A stretch of 64,000 nt of DNA from Byssochlamys sp. IMV 00236 (lineage: Eukaryota; Ascomycota; Eurotiomycetes; Eurotiales; Thermoascaceae): positions 1 through 64,000 of the forward strand of contig MSJH02000822.1 in the NCBI GenBank assembly GCA_001931875.2, given 5' to 3'. Within the stretch, counting starts at the first letter, position 1; each line of letters opens with the position of its first letter. Below the pieces are notes generated by a model that saw only the letters and a program-made list of their open reading frames with translations, was not told the DNA's origin and searched no databases. Below are positions 28,132 to 42,200 of the stretch, one piece after another. Both the position numbers and the translations under genes were made by a program.

Positions 28132-28661
28132 TAGGTTTATAATAATTTAAGAAAATAGCTATATAGTAAAAACCTTTTTACCTTAAATATTTAAGTTTAA
28201 ACTAATAATAATAAATTATTCTTATATAAGAAGACTTATAATAAGATTACTTTAGCGCTATATTAAGTACTAAATTTAATAGAGATTAGATTCTATTAAA
28301 GGTTAAAGTATTAACTTATTATTATTATATCTTTTATAAATAATATAAAGAATAAGAAAGAAAAACTTATTTTTACTTTTTTAAAAAAGAATTATAAGAA
28401 ATAGTTTACTTATATAAAGAAATAGCTTATTAGTAAAGATTATTAGAGAGCTATTAAATTTAATAAGTTATTATATAATAATTAGTTTAATAAGATTAAT
28501 ATAGCTATATAATATTAAATTACTAAATACTTATTTAAGAATAATTAAAATAGATTTATTAATATTAATAGTATAAGTATATTATAAGAAGCTCTATAAG
28601 CTAAATATATAAGAACTTTTCTTAGCTAAAAATACTAACTTATCTAGTTATTTATATATTT
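28132..28661 (+). pseudogene. Copia-4 gag remnant, first fragment
   Basis: Matches the minus-strand gag region of Copia-2 (about 19140-19650) until near 28660, where the homology stops. It resumes in register near 43004, so the break marks the Helitron insertion. Stops interrupt the frame. Confidence 0.75.
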
Positions 28662-28804
28662 AAGTAAATAATATAAAACTTTAGCGTTAAATCCCTTAAG
28701 TTAATTAAATCTCCTTAAGTCTCTTAGGCTAATTAAATTCGCTTAAATAAGCTCTATATTAATATAATATAATTAACTATATAGAAGCCTAGAGGAATTT
28801 AAAG

Positions 28805-28975
28805 TCTCTTATTAATTAAGAGTAAATATTAAGTTAATATAATTGCGTATAATAACTATCTATAAGAATATTAAAATTTCTTAAACTTACTAACTTTTAA
28901 ATTCTCTTATTAACTATATTAAGCTAGTATAATTATATATAATAACTATATATATAAATATTAAAATCTTTTTAT
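28805..28975. repeat. 90-bp direct repeat, two copies
   Basis: Two units 90 bases apart, the second clearest at 28918, where attaagctagtataatta answers attaagttaatataatt at 28828. Both continue to a shared aatattaaaat end. It lies in the Helitron 5' region. Confidence 0.6.
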
Positions 28976-29492
28976 AGTTAGTATTATTACTACTATATTT
29001 ATTACTTTAAAATATATATATTATAGTATAATATTAAATTATAATATAATATTAATACTTATATTAAACTTCTTATATTAATCGATTCTTTTTTAAGTTT
29101 TAATTAATTATAAAGTATTAATTAATTAAGAAATAAAACTAAAGATATAAAATATTAAAATATTCTTAGAGCTAATAGCGCTATTATTAATATACTTTAG
29201 CAATACTTTAATAGTTATTACGCTATAATATATTTAATACTCTAAGAAAATTACTATTATTTAAAAATACTATTATCTTATAATTATTAATTTAAATATA
29301 AATTATTATAGTTTTAATAATAAGCTTAATATTAATACTTAGTATTAGTATATAATAAGTACTATTATTATTACTATTATTATTATTAAATAACTTACTA
29401 TAATTATAATTATTAAAATAAAATATATTTAATAATATTTAAAACTCTTTTATCTGCAACCTTTTATTATCTTTATATCTTAAGTCTTTAAT

Positions 29493-29537
29493 TTTATTTA
29501 ATTTATTTAATTTATTTAATTTACTTAATTTACTTAG
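29493..29537. repeat. 9-bp tandem repeat, five units
   Basis: Five consecutive units of tttatttaa, the last two reading tttacttaa and tttacttag. A simple microsatellite-like array. Confidence 0.8.
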
Positions 29538-32150
29538 TTTAATAAGAGATAAGATATATTTAAGCTATTAATAAGCTATATTAATTAGTAAGAGATTAAT
29601 TATATTTAAAGAAGAGAATATTTATTATATTAGTTTTTATATTTCTATATATAACTCTTAATAAAACTTAATTAAAGTTATATACTTAATTAATAAGATA
29701 ATGCCTTTAATTATTATATAGGCCGCTAGTATAATTATTTCTACCTAGTTATTTTATTAAAAAAAGATATATTTAAAGTTAAGTTAAGAGTATTAAAGGT
29801 ATTAAAAATTAAGGCTATATTCTCTATAATAAATTAATTAGTTTTAGTTATATAATAAACTCTAGAGTAATAAGGTATATTAATAAGATATTAAGATTTT
29901 ATAATATTTATATAACTCTCTTTATATAATAGATAAAATATCTCTTATAAGATTAATTCTAGTTCTTAGAATTATTTTATCTTATTTTATTCTTAAATAT
30001 TAACTTTAAGATAAATTATTATATCTCGCTTTACTTTTTTATTATATCTTACCTTAATTTTTTAATATATTACTATTTTAGCTATTTTAATATTAATATA
30101 AAGCCTGCGCTTTTAAGATTATTTAAGCTATTCTTAATAGTTTTTAATAGTATTATATATTAATATAATCTATATAATTTATATAATCTATATTATCTAT
30201 TTACTAAAAGAGGCTATATTAAATATATACTTAAGGCTTAATTATATATAATAAGGTATTTATATAGGTTTATATATTAACTATTTATTATATTTACTTA
30301 AGTTATACTTTTATATTATATTTAATATAGTAATTATATATTTTCTAATATAAAATATAATAGCTACTAATAATAGCTTATAAAAGAAGTATTTATATAA
30401 ATTAATAATTATAAGTATTATTTATAATATAGTTATAGTATATATATAAGTCTTAAATAATTCTAGTATTATAAATATATATAATAATAGTACTTATTAT
30501 TAAGTTTAATAATAATTTAAGTATAAGTAACTACTTCTATAAAAATAAAGGCTTAATCTATATCTTTTATCTTTAGCAGCTAGTTTTACTACTAGATTTT
30601 ACTTATATTATTATTTTATATACTATTATTAATATCTTCTATAATATTAATAAGATAATTATCTTTATTACTTTTATTATTATTTATAAATCTTCTTATA
30701 AATTATACTATAATTAAATTATTACTATAAAATATATTCTTTTTTAAATTAATTAAGTTTTCTAATAAATTCTGTAATAAATTCTTTTTTTAAGCTATTT
30801 TAATAACCTCTAACCTATTCTATATACTCTTATAAAGTTTATATTATGCGTAATTTTATCTTTATATATAAATATATTAGTAAACTTAGCTAAAGAGATT
30901 TTAATCTTAATCTTTTAATTATAAATTTAATAGTAATTATAAGTAGTTTTTTCTCCTTACTTTAAAGGCTATATAGCCTATATATTACTCTCTATATTAT
31001 ATAAATCCTTAATATTAAAACTGTTTTATAGGAAATATTACTTATAATATTTATAATAATTATTTTTAAATATCTTAAAGTAAATCTCTTATAGAAATAA
31101 TTAAAGTTAAACTATAAGTTATTAAAATTATTCTTAAAGCCTTTTATTTATTAATAATAAAGTAATAATAGTTATTTTTTAGCTATATAGATATTTAATA
31201 TAAATATTACTATACTTTATTTTAAAGCTATAAGATTATTATTAATAGTAATATTTTTAACTATTACTATAAGAGTAATAATATAAAGCCTAGTCTTAAT
31301 ATAGAATTAATATAAAAGCCGCTATTATTATTAAAGGAATATTTTAATAATAATAATATAAAGTTAATTCTCTTTTATAAAAATATTTAATTAATTAATA
31401 TATTATTAGTATTTACCTTTATAGCTTATATAAATAATTAATATTTAACCCTTTAATAATATTAGCAGATCTTTTAATTATAAGAAGTACTTTATTATTA
31501 AATTAGCCCTCTAAATAAAGTAATACTTTTCTTTATATAGCTTTACTTTTTTAATTTTTAAGAGATAAATTAAGTATAGTAAGAATATAAGTTAATATCT
31601 TAAATATATACTAAGATTATATAATAATTAAATATATTACTATATAAAGTTAATTTATTTTAAAAGATCTTTTATTATACTTATAATATTTTTAAGTATT
31701 ATATTAATTATAAATTATAGTATTTATATCTTATTTTATAATTATATTTAATCTCTAATAAAAATAGTAAATATTTTTATAATCTAGTAACTTTAGTAAT
31801 AAAACTAGTAAGATTTATTTTAAATATTATAGAGAAGTATAGTTAAGTAAGTTTTTATAATATTTACCTTTATCTTATTAAGTTCTCTTTTATATAATAT
31901 TTAATATCTAATTAGTTTAAAAAAGATATAGATATTATTCTTAATAATAATAGTATAATAAATAATAATATCTATTTTAAAGATAATAATAATATACCTT
32001 AAGTTATTTTTAAATATAATCTATAGCCTTAATATTAAGATTAATATAAAGATAAAACTAAGAAGGTTATATTAGCTTTCTAGGGCTTTTTAATTATCTA
32101 GTAAGTTAGTTTAAGATAATATCTTATATTAATCTATTATTTATACTTAT

Positions 32151-32425
32151 AGTTAAAAAGAATAAGTTTAAATAAAATTCTTAAATTAATCTAATAGCTT
32201 AAAAGGCTAATAATACTTAAGGAGAAAAAGTATTAGCTTACATAGTAAATATATAGTATATATCCCTATTTTTTTAGTTAAAGTAATAGATTTTTATATA
32301 GAGCTTAAAAAGTAGTTTTTTTAAATTATTTAATTTTATTAAAGTAAAATTATTATTAAAGATTTCTTTAAAGTAAAATTTTTATTATATTAGAAACTAT
32401 TAGTCTTAACTACTATTTTATAATA
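32151..32425 (-). repeat. 3' LTR of Copia-3
   Basis: 275 bp, matching 37172-37445 and both Copia-2 LTRs. It starts agttaaaaagaataag and ends ttttataata on the plus strand. Confidence 0.88.
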
Positions 32426-35400
32426 CTTCTCCTTAGTCTAGATTTACTAAGTTAGTTAATTTTAATTAATTTAAAAATCTTAAGAAGTCTGCCTTTAATA
32501 ATAATTTAATAAAACTATCTGCTATTATATTCTATATTTTAATAAACTTAATATTAATCTTATTCCTTTAATATAAGTTATATATATAGTAATATATAAT
32601 ATTAATATACTTTAATCTTTTATAAGTATAAGTATCTTTAATTAATAATAATAATATTTAATTATCTTTATAAAATTTAACTAGAGAATTAATAATAAAA
32701 GCTTATTCTTCTCTTATTATTAGCTTAAATTTATTTAAATTAATATAGTATCTATATTTTATATCTCTTAAAAAAAGGGCTAATTACTAAGATTATTTTA
32801 TAGCTTAATATATAGCTATATATTTAGCCTCTATAATTAAAGTTATAATAAACTTTTATTTTTTATTTAATTAACTTATTAAATTATTAGTTAAAGTAAA
32901 AATATTCTTTAAGATTAATATTTAATTAGTCTTATCTATTATATAATCTAAGTTTAAATATTTAGTAAATTACTAGTCTTAGTTTATATTAAACTTAAGA
33001 TTAAAGTATATAGTTAATTATAGATATTTTATAAGGAACTTTAATATCTTAAAATACCTTTTAAATAAATCTAATAAATATTAATTTAATTTACTAATTA
33101 TAAATATAATATTTAGTTTTATTAAGATTATTAAATAAATTAAGCTATTAATAATCTTTTAATACTCTCTTTAATTTATTCTTTTATTTTAAGAGCTAAA
33201 TAGTTTTAAAGAGTTATATTTATTTAATAAGATATTAATTAAGTATATTTTCTTTTTACTTATTTTATATTATAATAAGAGTTTCTTAATATAATAAAAT
33301 TAGTCTATTATTAATATTTAGTTTTACTTATTTTAAATAACTTAAATACTAAAGATCTTTTTTACTTTTTTTAAGTCTTTTATCTTATATATTAATCTAA
33401 ATTCTTATTTAAACTAATAAATATTTTTTATTTACTTTATGCTAATTAGAATATTATTAATATATACTAAGAATAAGATTTCTTTCTTTAAGTATTATAA
33501 TAAGTATAAGTTAATATTAATCTATATAAAATCTATTTTCTAGAGTATTTTTATATAGGTTTAATTTTAATCTCTTATAGCTTATTTTAAACTATATAGA
33601 GATTAAAAAACTTTTAATACTATTTTTAATAATATATTTATTTTTAATAAAAGTATTATATAAATTTTCTCTATTAATATTAACTTTATAAAAGTATTAT
33701 TAATATTTATAATATAATACTTATAATCTTCTATTATAATAATAGCTAAGAATACTTATAGTATATTATATTATAAAATAAAAGTAAAGGTATACTTAAA
33801 ATTAATATTATATTTTTAAATAAACTCTTAAATAATAAAGTATATCTTAAGCTTTTAAAGAAAACTATCTAGATTATATTTTATAATTAGTATTTAATAG
33901 CTAATTATAATATTAGCTCTTAATAATAGTATAATTACTTTAAAAATTTTATTTACTTAAAGTATATTTATTTTAGCTTTAAATATACTTTACTATAGTT
34001 TACCTTAAATAAAGTTATTAATTATAGTATAATATAAATTTAAGATTAAAATATATTCCTTTATTATATATATTACTATTATAATATTTAATACTTATTT
34101 TATATATTTCTCTTAGTTTATATTAATACCTAAAGATAGAAAATTTAGTATAAATATTATTTAATATAACTTCATAGTATCTTATTTATTATTTAATAAT
34201 TTAATCTTTTCTCTCTTATACTTTATTATATAGAGAATCTTTATATAAAATATAACTTATTTGCTTAATAGAGATAAAGGGTTTATTTATAAATTTTTAT
34301 AATTATTTAAATTATTAGAGTAAGAATAATTAAATATTTTTTTTATTCTATAATTTTACTATAATAAAAAGTTTTTTTTTTCTTTAAAAGAAATATTTTA
34401 ATTTTTTTTAATAAAATATTTCTTTTTTTTTTTAAGGAAAAGCTAAAACTTCTTTATAGCTCTTCTCTTAATTATTAATATTATTCTTTTTTTTATTTAA
34501 GAGTATATATATATTTAAGGTAATAGGCTAAGTTATTAGTTAATCTTTTAAATTCTTTATTAGTACTATATTTAGTAATAATCTTTAAAGAATCTTAAGA
34601 TTTAAGTCTTCTTTTAATTTATTTTTAAAGAACTTAGTTTAATAAGTTTTAATAATCTTTTTTATATTTAAAGCTTAAATTTTTTATTATTTATTTATTC
34701 TCTTAATATATTCTATAAAAATATAGATCTTATTTTAATCTATTAATTTATCTCTTTATATATCTTATAATAAAGATTCTAGGTTTATATATAATATTAC
34801 TTAATATCTCTATATTTTTAAATAATTAATTAATAGCTTAACTCTAGTAAAAGCTTTCTCTAGAGATATTTAAACCCTATTAATTATTAGTCTATTTAAT
34901 ACTTTATTTTTAATATATATATTAATTTAAGCTGCCTTTATCTATAATTTAACTAAAAGGCTTAAATCTTTAAATATAGCTTTTATTCTTTTTTTAATAG
35001 TTTAATATATTTATTTAATAGCTTTATTTTATATTAATATATATAGAACTATTAGTTTATAATAAATGCTAAACTATTTCCTTTAAATCTTAAAAAGATT
35101 CTTAAGTTTTAATATATTATCTAATTATATATTAAAAATTTAGAGATTTATTACTATCTTAATCTCTCTTTTTTATTTATTTAAAATAGAGATAATATTA
35201 GATTTAGCTTTTATTAGAAATATCTATATTTTTTTTAAAAAGTTATTTATAACTATTAAGAAATAAATATATTTATTCTTAAACTTTAATATTTAACTAT
35301 ATATATTTATATAAATAAGTTTAAAGATATTAGCTTTTTATATACTAATAATCTCTCTTTTATTTCTAATATTAATTATAGTATATATTATATACTAATA

Positions 35401-37171
35401 GTCTATTATTATTTTAATAGGCTTCTTTAATATAATTAAGTTATATAAATTTCTAACCTTTTTAAGTTTAAGATAGTTAATTCTCTTATACTATAGTTAA
35501 TACTCTTTCTTAATTTTATTTTAATAAAATCCTTTTTCTTAATCTATAACTATAATATTAAGAGTATTTTTAATAGAGATTAATATAATAGGTATATACT
35601 ATAATTTAAGTATTTAGTCTAAGAAAACTCTTTTAATAATATAAACTCTATATTTAATAGTATTTTAAATTATAACCTTATCTAATTTATTTAATATAGA
35701 TATTATTCTTTTATTAAAATATTTATATATATTTAACTACTAGTAAAATATCTTAATTAATAAGAGATTTACCCTAAGGTTTAGTATAAATAATATATTT
35801 TCTAGGTTTAATACCTTTTTATTCTTATCTTTTAAAATAGCTATTTCTATATATTTTAAATATAGAATCCTTTCGCCTATATAAATATATCTCTATTAAA
35901 TTTAAATTAATAGTTCTTTAAAGTAATAGTTTTTATTAATTATATATAAACTAGTACTACTATTTATATATTATTAAAATAGATTTTTACTAGTAATATT
36001 TTTTAAAAGGTAAATAATTTTATATAAGACTTAGTTATTAAAAATAACTAAAATTAAGAATTTTAATTAAGATTAGCTCTTCTTAAAGTCTAAGGTTTTT
36101 TTTTACTTTATATACCTTATACTTTTTATTCCTTAATCTCTTACTTTTTAAGGATTAAATTTCTTTATAAAGTTTAGTAATTAAGTCTATTATCTTTTTA
36201 TCCTAGATAATAAAATTATTAAATATTTATTTAAGAGACTCTTTTCTCTATTTTTAACTATCTCTTATATTTTTTTAAATAATAAATAAGAATAGGCAGT
36301 TTTTAATATAATAATCTTTTTTATAAATATAATATTTAATTAAAATTTATTTATTTTTAATAAAGAATATAATAGTTAGTTTTATTTAAAGTTAAGCTTT
36401 TACCTCCTTTAAAATACTTAGGATTTTATCTATATTTAAGCTTATTTATATATTAATTACTATTCTAATAGTAGTATACTCTTTAAATAAGGCTAAGAGT
36501 AATTATTAAATCTTAGCTTTAAGTTTAGCTAAAGAAGATATATCTTTATTATATACTTTAATTTTTTTCTCTATTAAGTTTAATTATCTCTAAATATTTA
36601 AAATTATCTGTTTAGAGATTATTTAAAATTATATATATTATTAAATAAACTAATATTTCTAAGTAAAAAGAGATTATTTATATTTTATTTATAATCTCTT
36701 CTATAAATTCTCTATACTAGATAAATTTATAAAGTTCTCTTAATTATTATTTAAAAGGTATTTAATAATTTAATATTATATAATCGCGTTAATCTTTTTA
36801 AATATCTTTTTATCCCGGCTTTTTTTTTAAATAATTTAATAGCGTCCTAGTAATTTTTACTAAGGAGCTATTTTTTATATATAAAAATTATATCTTATAG
36901 TTTTTTTTAAGAGAGTAAAAACTAGTTTCTTTCTCTTACTATCTTTATCTTTTATTAAAGATATAATAATAATAAGTTAATTCTCTAACCTTTAATAAGA
37001 TTTAATTCTTATTAAATTTAGTGCTTAATATAGTACTAGAATAGTCTTATTATAGGTTCTTTTATATAAAGATAGCTTATTACTATTAGTTTAAACTTAA
37101 ATATTTAAAATAAAATAGTTTTTATTATATAGGTATTTCTCCTAAGTTACTATAAACCTAAGTTTATAACT
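32426..37171 (-). pseudogene. Copia-3 gag-pol remnant
   Basis: Minus-strand Copia polyprotein remnant, collinear with Copia-2. The RT active site reads YINN at 33453-33464. The primer-binding segment is at 37161-37170 and here shows one further C-to-T change (agtttataac on the plus strand). Gag lies near 36.4-37.1 kb and RNase H near 32.5-32.9 kb. Many stops. Confidence 0.8.
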
Positions 37172-37445
37172 AGTTAAAAAAATAAGTTTAGATAAAATTC
37201 TTAAACTAATTTAATAGTTTAAAAGGCTAATAATATTTAGAGAAAAAAAGTATTAGCTTATATAGTAAATATATAATATATATCCCTATTTTTTTAGTTA
37301 AAGTAATAGATTTTTATATAAAGCTTAAGAAGTAGTTTCTCTAAGCTACTTAATTTTATTAAAGTAAAATTATTATTAAAAACTTCCTTAAAGTAAAATC
37401 TTTATTATATTAAAAACTATTAGTCTTAACTATTATTTTATAATA
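37172..37445 (-). repeat. 5' LTR of Copia-3
   Basis: 274 bp, one base shorter than the 3' LTR. It is followed by the intact duplication copy cttac. Confidence 0.88.
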
Positions 37446-37450
37446 CTTAC

Positions 37451-40400
37451 TATATATTTCTCTTTAATATATTTTTTTTTCTTAGAGTAAAAGGGGTTAG
37501 TATTAATAGCTTTAGCTATTAAGTCTTATTTATATAAGCTAAAAGTATTAATAGATATAAATTATATTACTTATTTATTATTACTAGCTTTTATTTTAAT
37601 ACTTAAATAATTTTAATATAGTATAATATACTAGCTATCTTTATTAATAATTTATTATAGATTTATAGTTATTTATAAAGTAGTATAAGTTAGATTAATT
37701 TAAATAAAATTAAAAAAAGCTTTAGGCTAAGAGATATAATATTATTAAGATAGCCTTTAATATTACTATTAGTATTAATTCTACTAATATAGATAAACTA
37801 TATATTCTTTTATTAAGCTTTATAGGTAATAATTATTTTATATAATAATACTATTAAGACTTTATAGCTATTATCTATAAATTTAAAAAGTCTTATTTTT
37901 TTATTATTTTTATAATAAACTTATATTAAAAGAAGATTTAAGTTAAACTTATTAAAGATATAACTAGCGTTTTTATTTAATCTTAGGAGAATTACCTTAA
38001 TTTAATAGCCTATATATTTTATATTAAGCTACTAGAACTTATATTTAAGCTATATAAAGATTTTATCTTTAAGGAATATATTATTAATATCTAAGTAGTT
38101 AAATATTAAAAATATAATTTTCTTTATACTTATTTCTTTCTCTAAATTAAAGATAGCTTTAAAATACTTATTATTAAATATATTAATAAGATTATTTATA
38201 TAGAGATCTTTACTATTAATAAGCCTAGGCTTATTATTAATAATTAAGTAACTTTTAAATAATTAAAACTTTAAAAATAGTAAAATCTTAAGCTCTATAA
38301 TATTATTATTATTAACTTAATTTATTAATTATATAGCTATTATAATCTTAAGGCCCTTTATATAAAGGAGATTAATAAGGTATTAAAATACTTAAAGAAC
38401 TTCTCTAAGCTCTTTTATAAGGAGACTATTTTAATTAAAGATTTTTACCTTAAGTATTATTAATAAAGAGAGACTTAGATTTAAATTTAAGACTTAATTA
38501 AGATAAATAGTTTCTTAAAGATTAGAAATAAATAAGTTATTCCTTATAACCCTTATTTAATATAGCGGTATAAAGCTTATATTAATATAGAGGTATATAG
38601 TAGTATTAAGGCAATTAAATACTTATATAAATATATTTATAAGGGACTTAACTATGCAACTATAAAGCTAAATATAAGTATTAATAAGATTTATAATTAT
38701 ATTAATAGCTATTATATTAAGGTATTAAAAATAATTTAATATCTCTTTAAATCTTTTATTTATAGGATTAGTCTTAATATTTATACTCTCTATATTTACT
38801 TATTAGAGGATTATTCTATTATTTATAATATAAAGGCATTTATTAAGGAGCTTATTAATTATTTAAAGCAGGTATTATTAAAATTATTAATCTTTCTTTA
38901 ATATAATACTAATAAGAGAGTAAATAGACTTCTATTACTATTATTATATAAAGCTAATATAGAGAATTTTAAATTATTACTATTTTATAACTTTTCTTAC
39001 TATTTTATTCAGAAATAAAAAGAAAAGAAATAAATATATTATTAAATAAAGGCCTTTTAAATTAATTAAGTAAAGTAAGTATTATTATTTTATAAAGAAG
39101 TTTATTTCCTTTATTATTTATTTATAATAGTTTATAAGCTTATAAGCTTTAAAAATATTTAGATTATAAATAGTTATATTTATTTAATATTTTATAAGAC
39201 TTACTATACTTATAGAATTTTATAAGGTAAAAATAAATAGAAGCTATACTTTAAAGAAGTTTATTATATAGAAACTAGTTATTAATTTTATTAATTACTT
39301 TTTATAGTAATAATCTTTAAGAATCTCTTAAATACTAATAGGCTCTAGGAGAAATATAAGAATAATATCTATAATAACTTAAAGTATTATATTTAATATA
39401 TTTAGTATAATTAATTATAATATAATTTTATTCTTAATTATATTTTTTATTATAATTATAGCTTTCTTTTTATTATTATTAATCTTTTAGTAAAGAAGAA
39501 AACTTTAAAAGATTATTAGCTCTCTTTTTATTTAAATAATTAATATAAGGCTACTTTAAACTTAGAAATCTTATAGGAGATAAGCTATAATTATATTAAA
39601 TTTATTTAATAAGTAAAAAATCTTATTCTATAGTTAAATTATAACTAGTATTAAGCTTTTAATATAATTATTAAAGCTATAATAAATACTTTAATAAATA
39701 TTTATTTCTTTTTTTATAGGCCTAAGAATATAAGAAAGACTTTTCTTTATATTATACTATATAGCTATTTTTAGTCTTAGGGTAAGATTATTCTTTATAT
39801 TACTTTAATAGAGATTATTACTTTATTTCTTTTTAGGGATTATATTATTTATAAATAATTCTATATTTTAATTAATATTAAGAAGAAGTTAATCTATTAT
39901 ATTAGCTATAGCTTATATTTAATAGACTTTATTTAAGTAATCTCTTTAATTATTTAAGATAAGATAATAATAATATATTATTATATATATAATACTATAA
40001 ATTATATCTTATAAAATTTCTACTATAATTTACTTAAATATAATAAGCTTTTTAGTAATATTTTAATTATTTTAAAGGGAGATTTTTAATAGATTTTATC
40101 TATTATCTCCTATAATAATTAAGTATAGATTATAAGAGCCTATCTTTAGTATATCTATATCTTTAACTAGTTGCAGGTATTATTGCTTATAGAGAATATA
40201 TAGCTAAGGATAATAAACTAAGAGAATTATTAATTAATTTATTAGCTATTATAATTTAATTATAAGCCTAAATTAATAAGTAATATCTTAGTATTATCTT
40301 TTATTTACTAGATTATTAATATAAATAAGTTTATTAATTATATTTACTTACTTTATAACCTATAGATTATCTTTTAAAATCTAAGATTTTTTTATAGCTA

Positions 40401-42200
40401 TATTATTTTAACCTCTTAAAATATAAATATTAAATTTATTAATATTTACTTATTAACTTAATTCCTTAAGAATATTATTATATTATATTTAGTAAATATC
40501 TATAATCTTAATAATAGTTTACTATATAAAGAGATTAGCATTAAAATTCTCTATAGTATTATCTTAGCTAAGATTCCTTTAATTAAGCTATAAGTAAAGA
40601 TAGAGATTTCTCTTATTTTAATATATAATATAAATCCCTTAAAAGAACTTTATAATAGTACTTAGCTAATCTTATTATATATAATTATTTATTACTTAAA
40701 AGTTTACTTTAATAATAATAATTTTAATAAGAAAACTTATTTTATTTTTTATATTAAGCTAATAATAGCCTCTAATAAGTTCTATTTTATCTTATATTAT
40801 CTTTAGTTTCTTATTTAGCTAGCCTTTACTATAATTATTAATAAGTCTTAAAGATAGTTCTTAGAGTATATTAAGATAAACTTATAAATCTTTATCTTTA
40901 TTTATAGTTAGTTTTATATTATTATATTATAAATAACCTAGGCTTAGAATTTATTAATTCTTTTTTTCTTAGATAATAAAGCCTAATTAATTATTAATAA
41001 GGTTTATTTAAAGATTCTTTAGCAGTTTTTTATTATACTTTTTAATCTGCTTATTTTACTTACTTTATTAATATTAATATTAGCCCTAGACTTATTTTAA
41101 TTATTAAAAACTGCATTATTAAATTTAATAGAATTAAACTTTATTAATTCTAATAATATAGAAATTTTTAAGACTTATTCTTATTAAAATTACGCTATTA
41201 TTAAGATTAAAGATATACTTAAAGAATTAAAATTACTTCCTTAAGATTATACTCTTAATTTCTATATATAAAAAATACCTTACTTATAAGTTAGTCTGCT
41301 CTATTATATATTATTTCTTATTAAGGCTATAGTTATTTATTTATATTTAATAATATTTAATAATTAAATTTCTCTTTATTACTTTATTATTATATTTATC
41401 TCTATTAATATTAATTATTATACTATTATAAGTACTTTAGTCTTAAACTTAATATAAATAATATTAAAGGCTTTATAGTTAGTTTTTAATATCTTTATAG
41501 TTATAAAGAATTATATATATTTTTAAGGACTTAATTATAATAGATATTATTAATATAATAATTAAGTACTATAATAACTCTTTATTTAAATTCTTATCTA
41601 ATATTATTATAATTTATATAGGGATTTTATTTATTAAATAAGACTTACTAAATACTCTTAAGATTATAATTAAAGCCTATTTATATACTTTATATTAAGG
41701 TAATTTTAGTATAGATAAATATACTAAATATATTCTTTATTTAATTTTATTAATATTATTATTTAATAAGTAAGTAATTAGTTAAATTATTAATCTTACT
41801 TCTATTAATAATAAAAAATATTTAATCTTTTTTATTAAAATTATTATATATAATAGTAAGGTTAATAATAGAGTAATTATTAATATCTTTTATATTAACT
41901 GTAATATCTCTTAAAATAAGCGCTAAGTATATATAAAGCTCTTAATTATTAAGCGAATTATAAAGATTAATAAGAAGTTTATTAAGTTTTATCTATATTT
42001 AAATAAGGCGGCTTTTTATATCTTTATTACCTTATTATTTTTCTTTTAAGTTCTTAAAGAGTTTATAATAATAGAGTAGGCCTTTACTATAATAACTATT
42101 TACTTAAAGTATTAATATAATATAGTATTTATATATATAAAGCTAAAGCTAATTATTATTTTTCCTAGGAGGCTAATAAGGTTTTAAGATATAATCTCTT
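37451..42200 (+). pseudogene. Helitron Rep-helicase remnant (RepHel)
   Basis: Plus-strand remnant of the Helitron rolling-circle protein. Rep region: a stretch from about 37775 reads like the conserved GSPRY...YQD.IAI.RKFGKP block with stops at Gln and Trp positions. The HUH motif reads LYTYFF at about 38122-38139, so both His codons have become Tyr (YTY at 38125-38133). The catalytic two-tyrosine motif is intact, in a stop-free run ending KAIKYLYKYIYKG (38608-38646). Helicase region: the Walker A motif reads RPKNIRKTFLY at 39718-39750, where Pif1-type helicases have GPGGTGKT, so its glycines are lost. A late helicase motif, AFTIIT, lies near 42080. The protein cannot be functional. Copia-3 separates this part from its 5' region. 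Confidence 0.85.

Larger units (their letters stand above)
28662..32145 (+). other. Helitron 5' region, no firm gene call
   Basis: 3.5 kb of A+T-rich sequence between the left Helitron junction and Copia-3. It contains a 90-bp direct repeat near 28805-28975 and a 9-bp tandem repeat at 29493-29537. The last few hundred bases (from about 31800) may encode the N-terminal, cysteine-rich part of the Helitron protein. RIP has removed most Cys codons, so this is only a guess from position. I recognise no other gene here. Confidence 0.45.
32151..37445 (-). mobile_element. Copia-3: Ty1/Copia element, innermost layer of the nest
   Basis: 5,295 bp with LTRs at 32151-32425 (275 bp) and 37172-37445 (274 bp). 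The target duplication is cttat (32146-32150) on the left and cttac (37446-37450) on the right. The left copy abuts an A, which makes its last C a CpA target, so the mismatch is explained by RIP. It belongs to the same LTR subfamily as Copia-2 and is on the minus strand, opposite to the Helitron around it. By position it is the youngest insertion of the nest. Confidence 0.9.
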
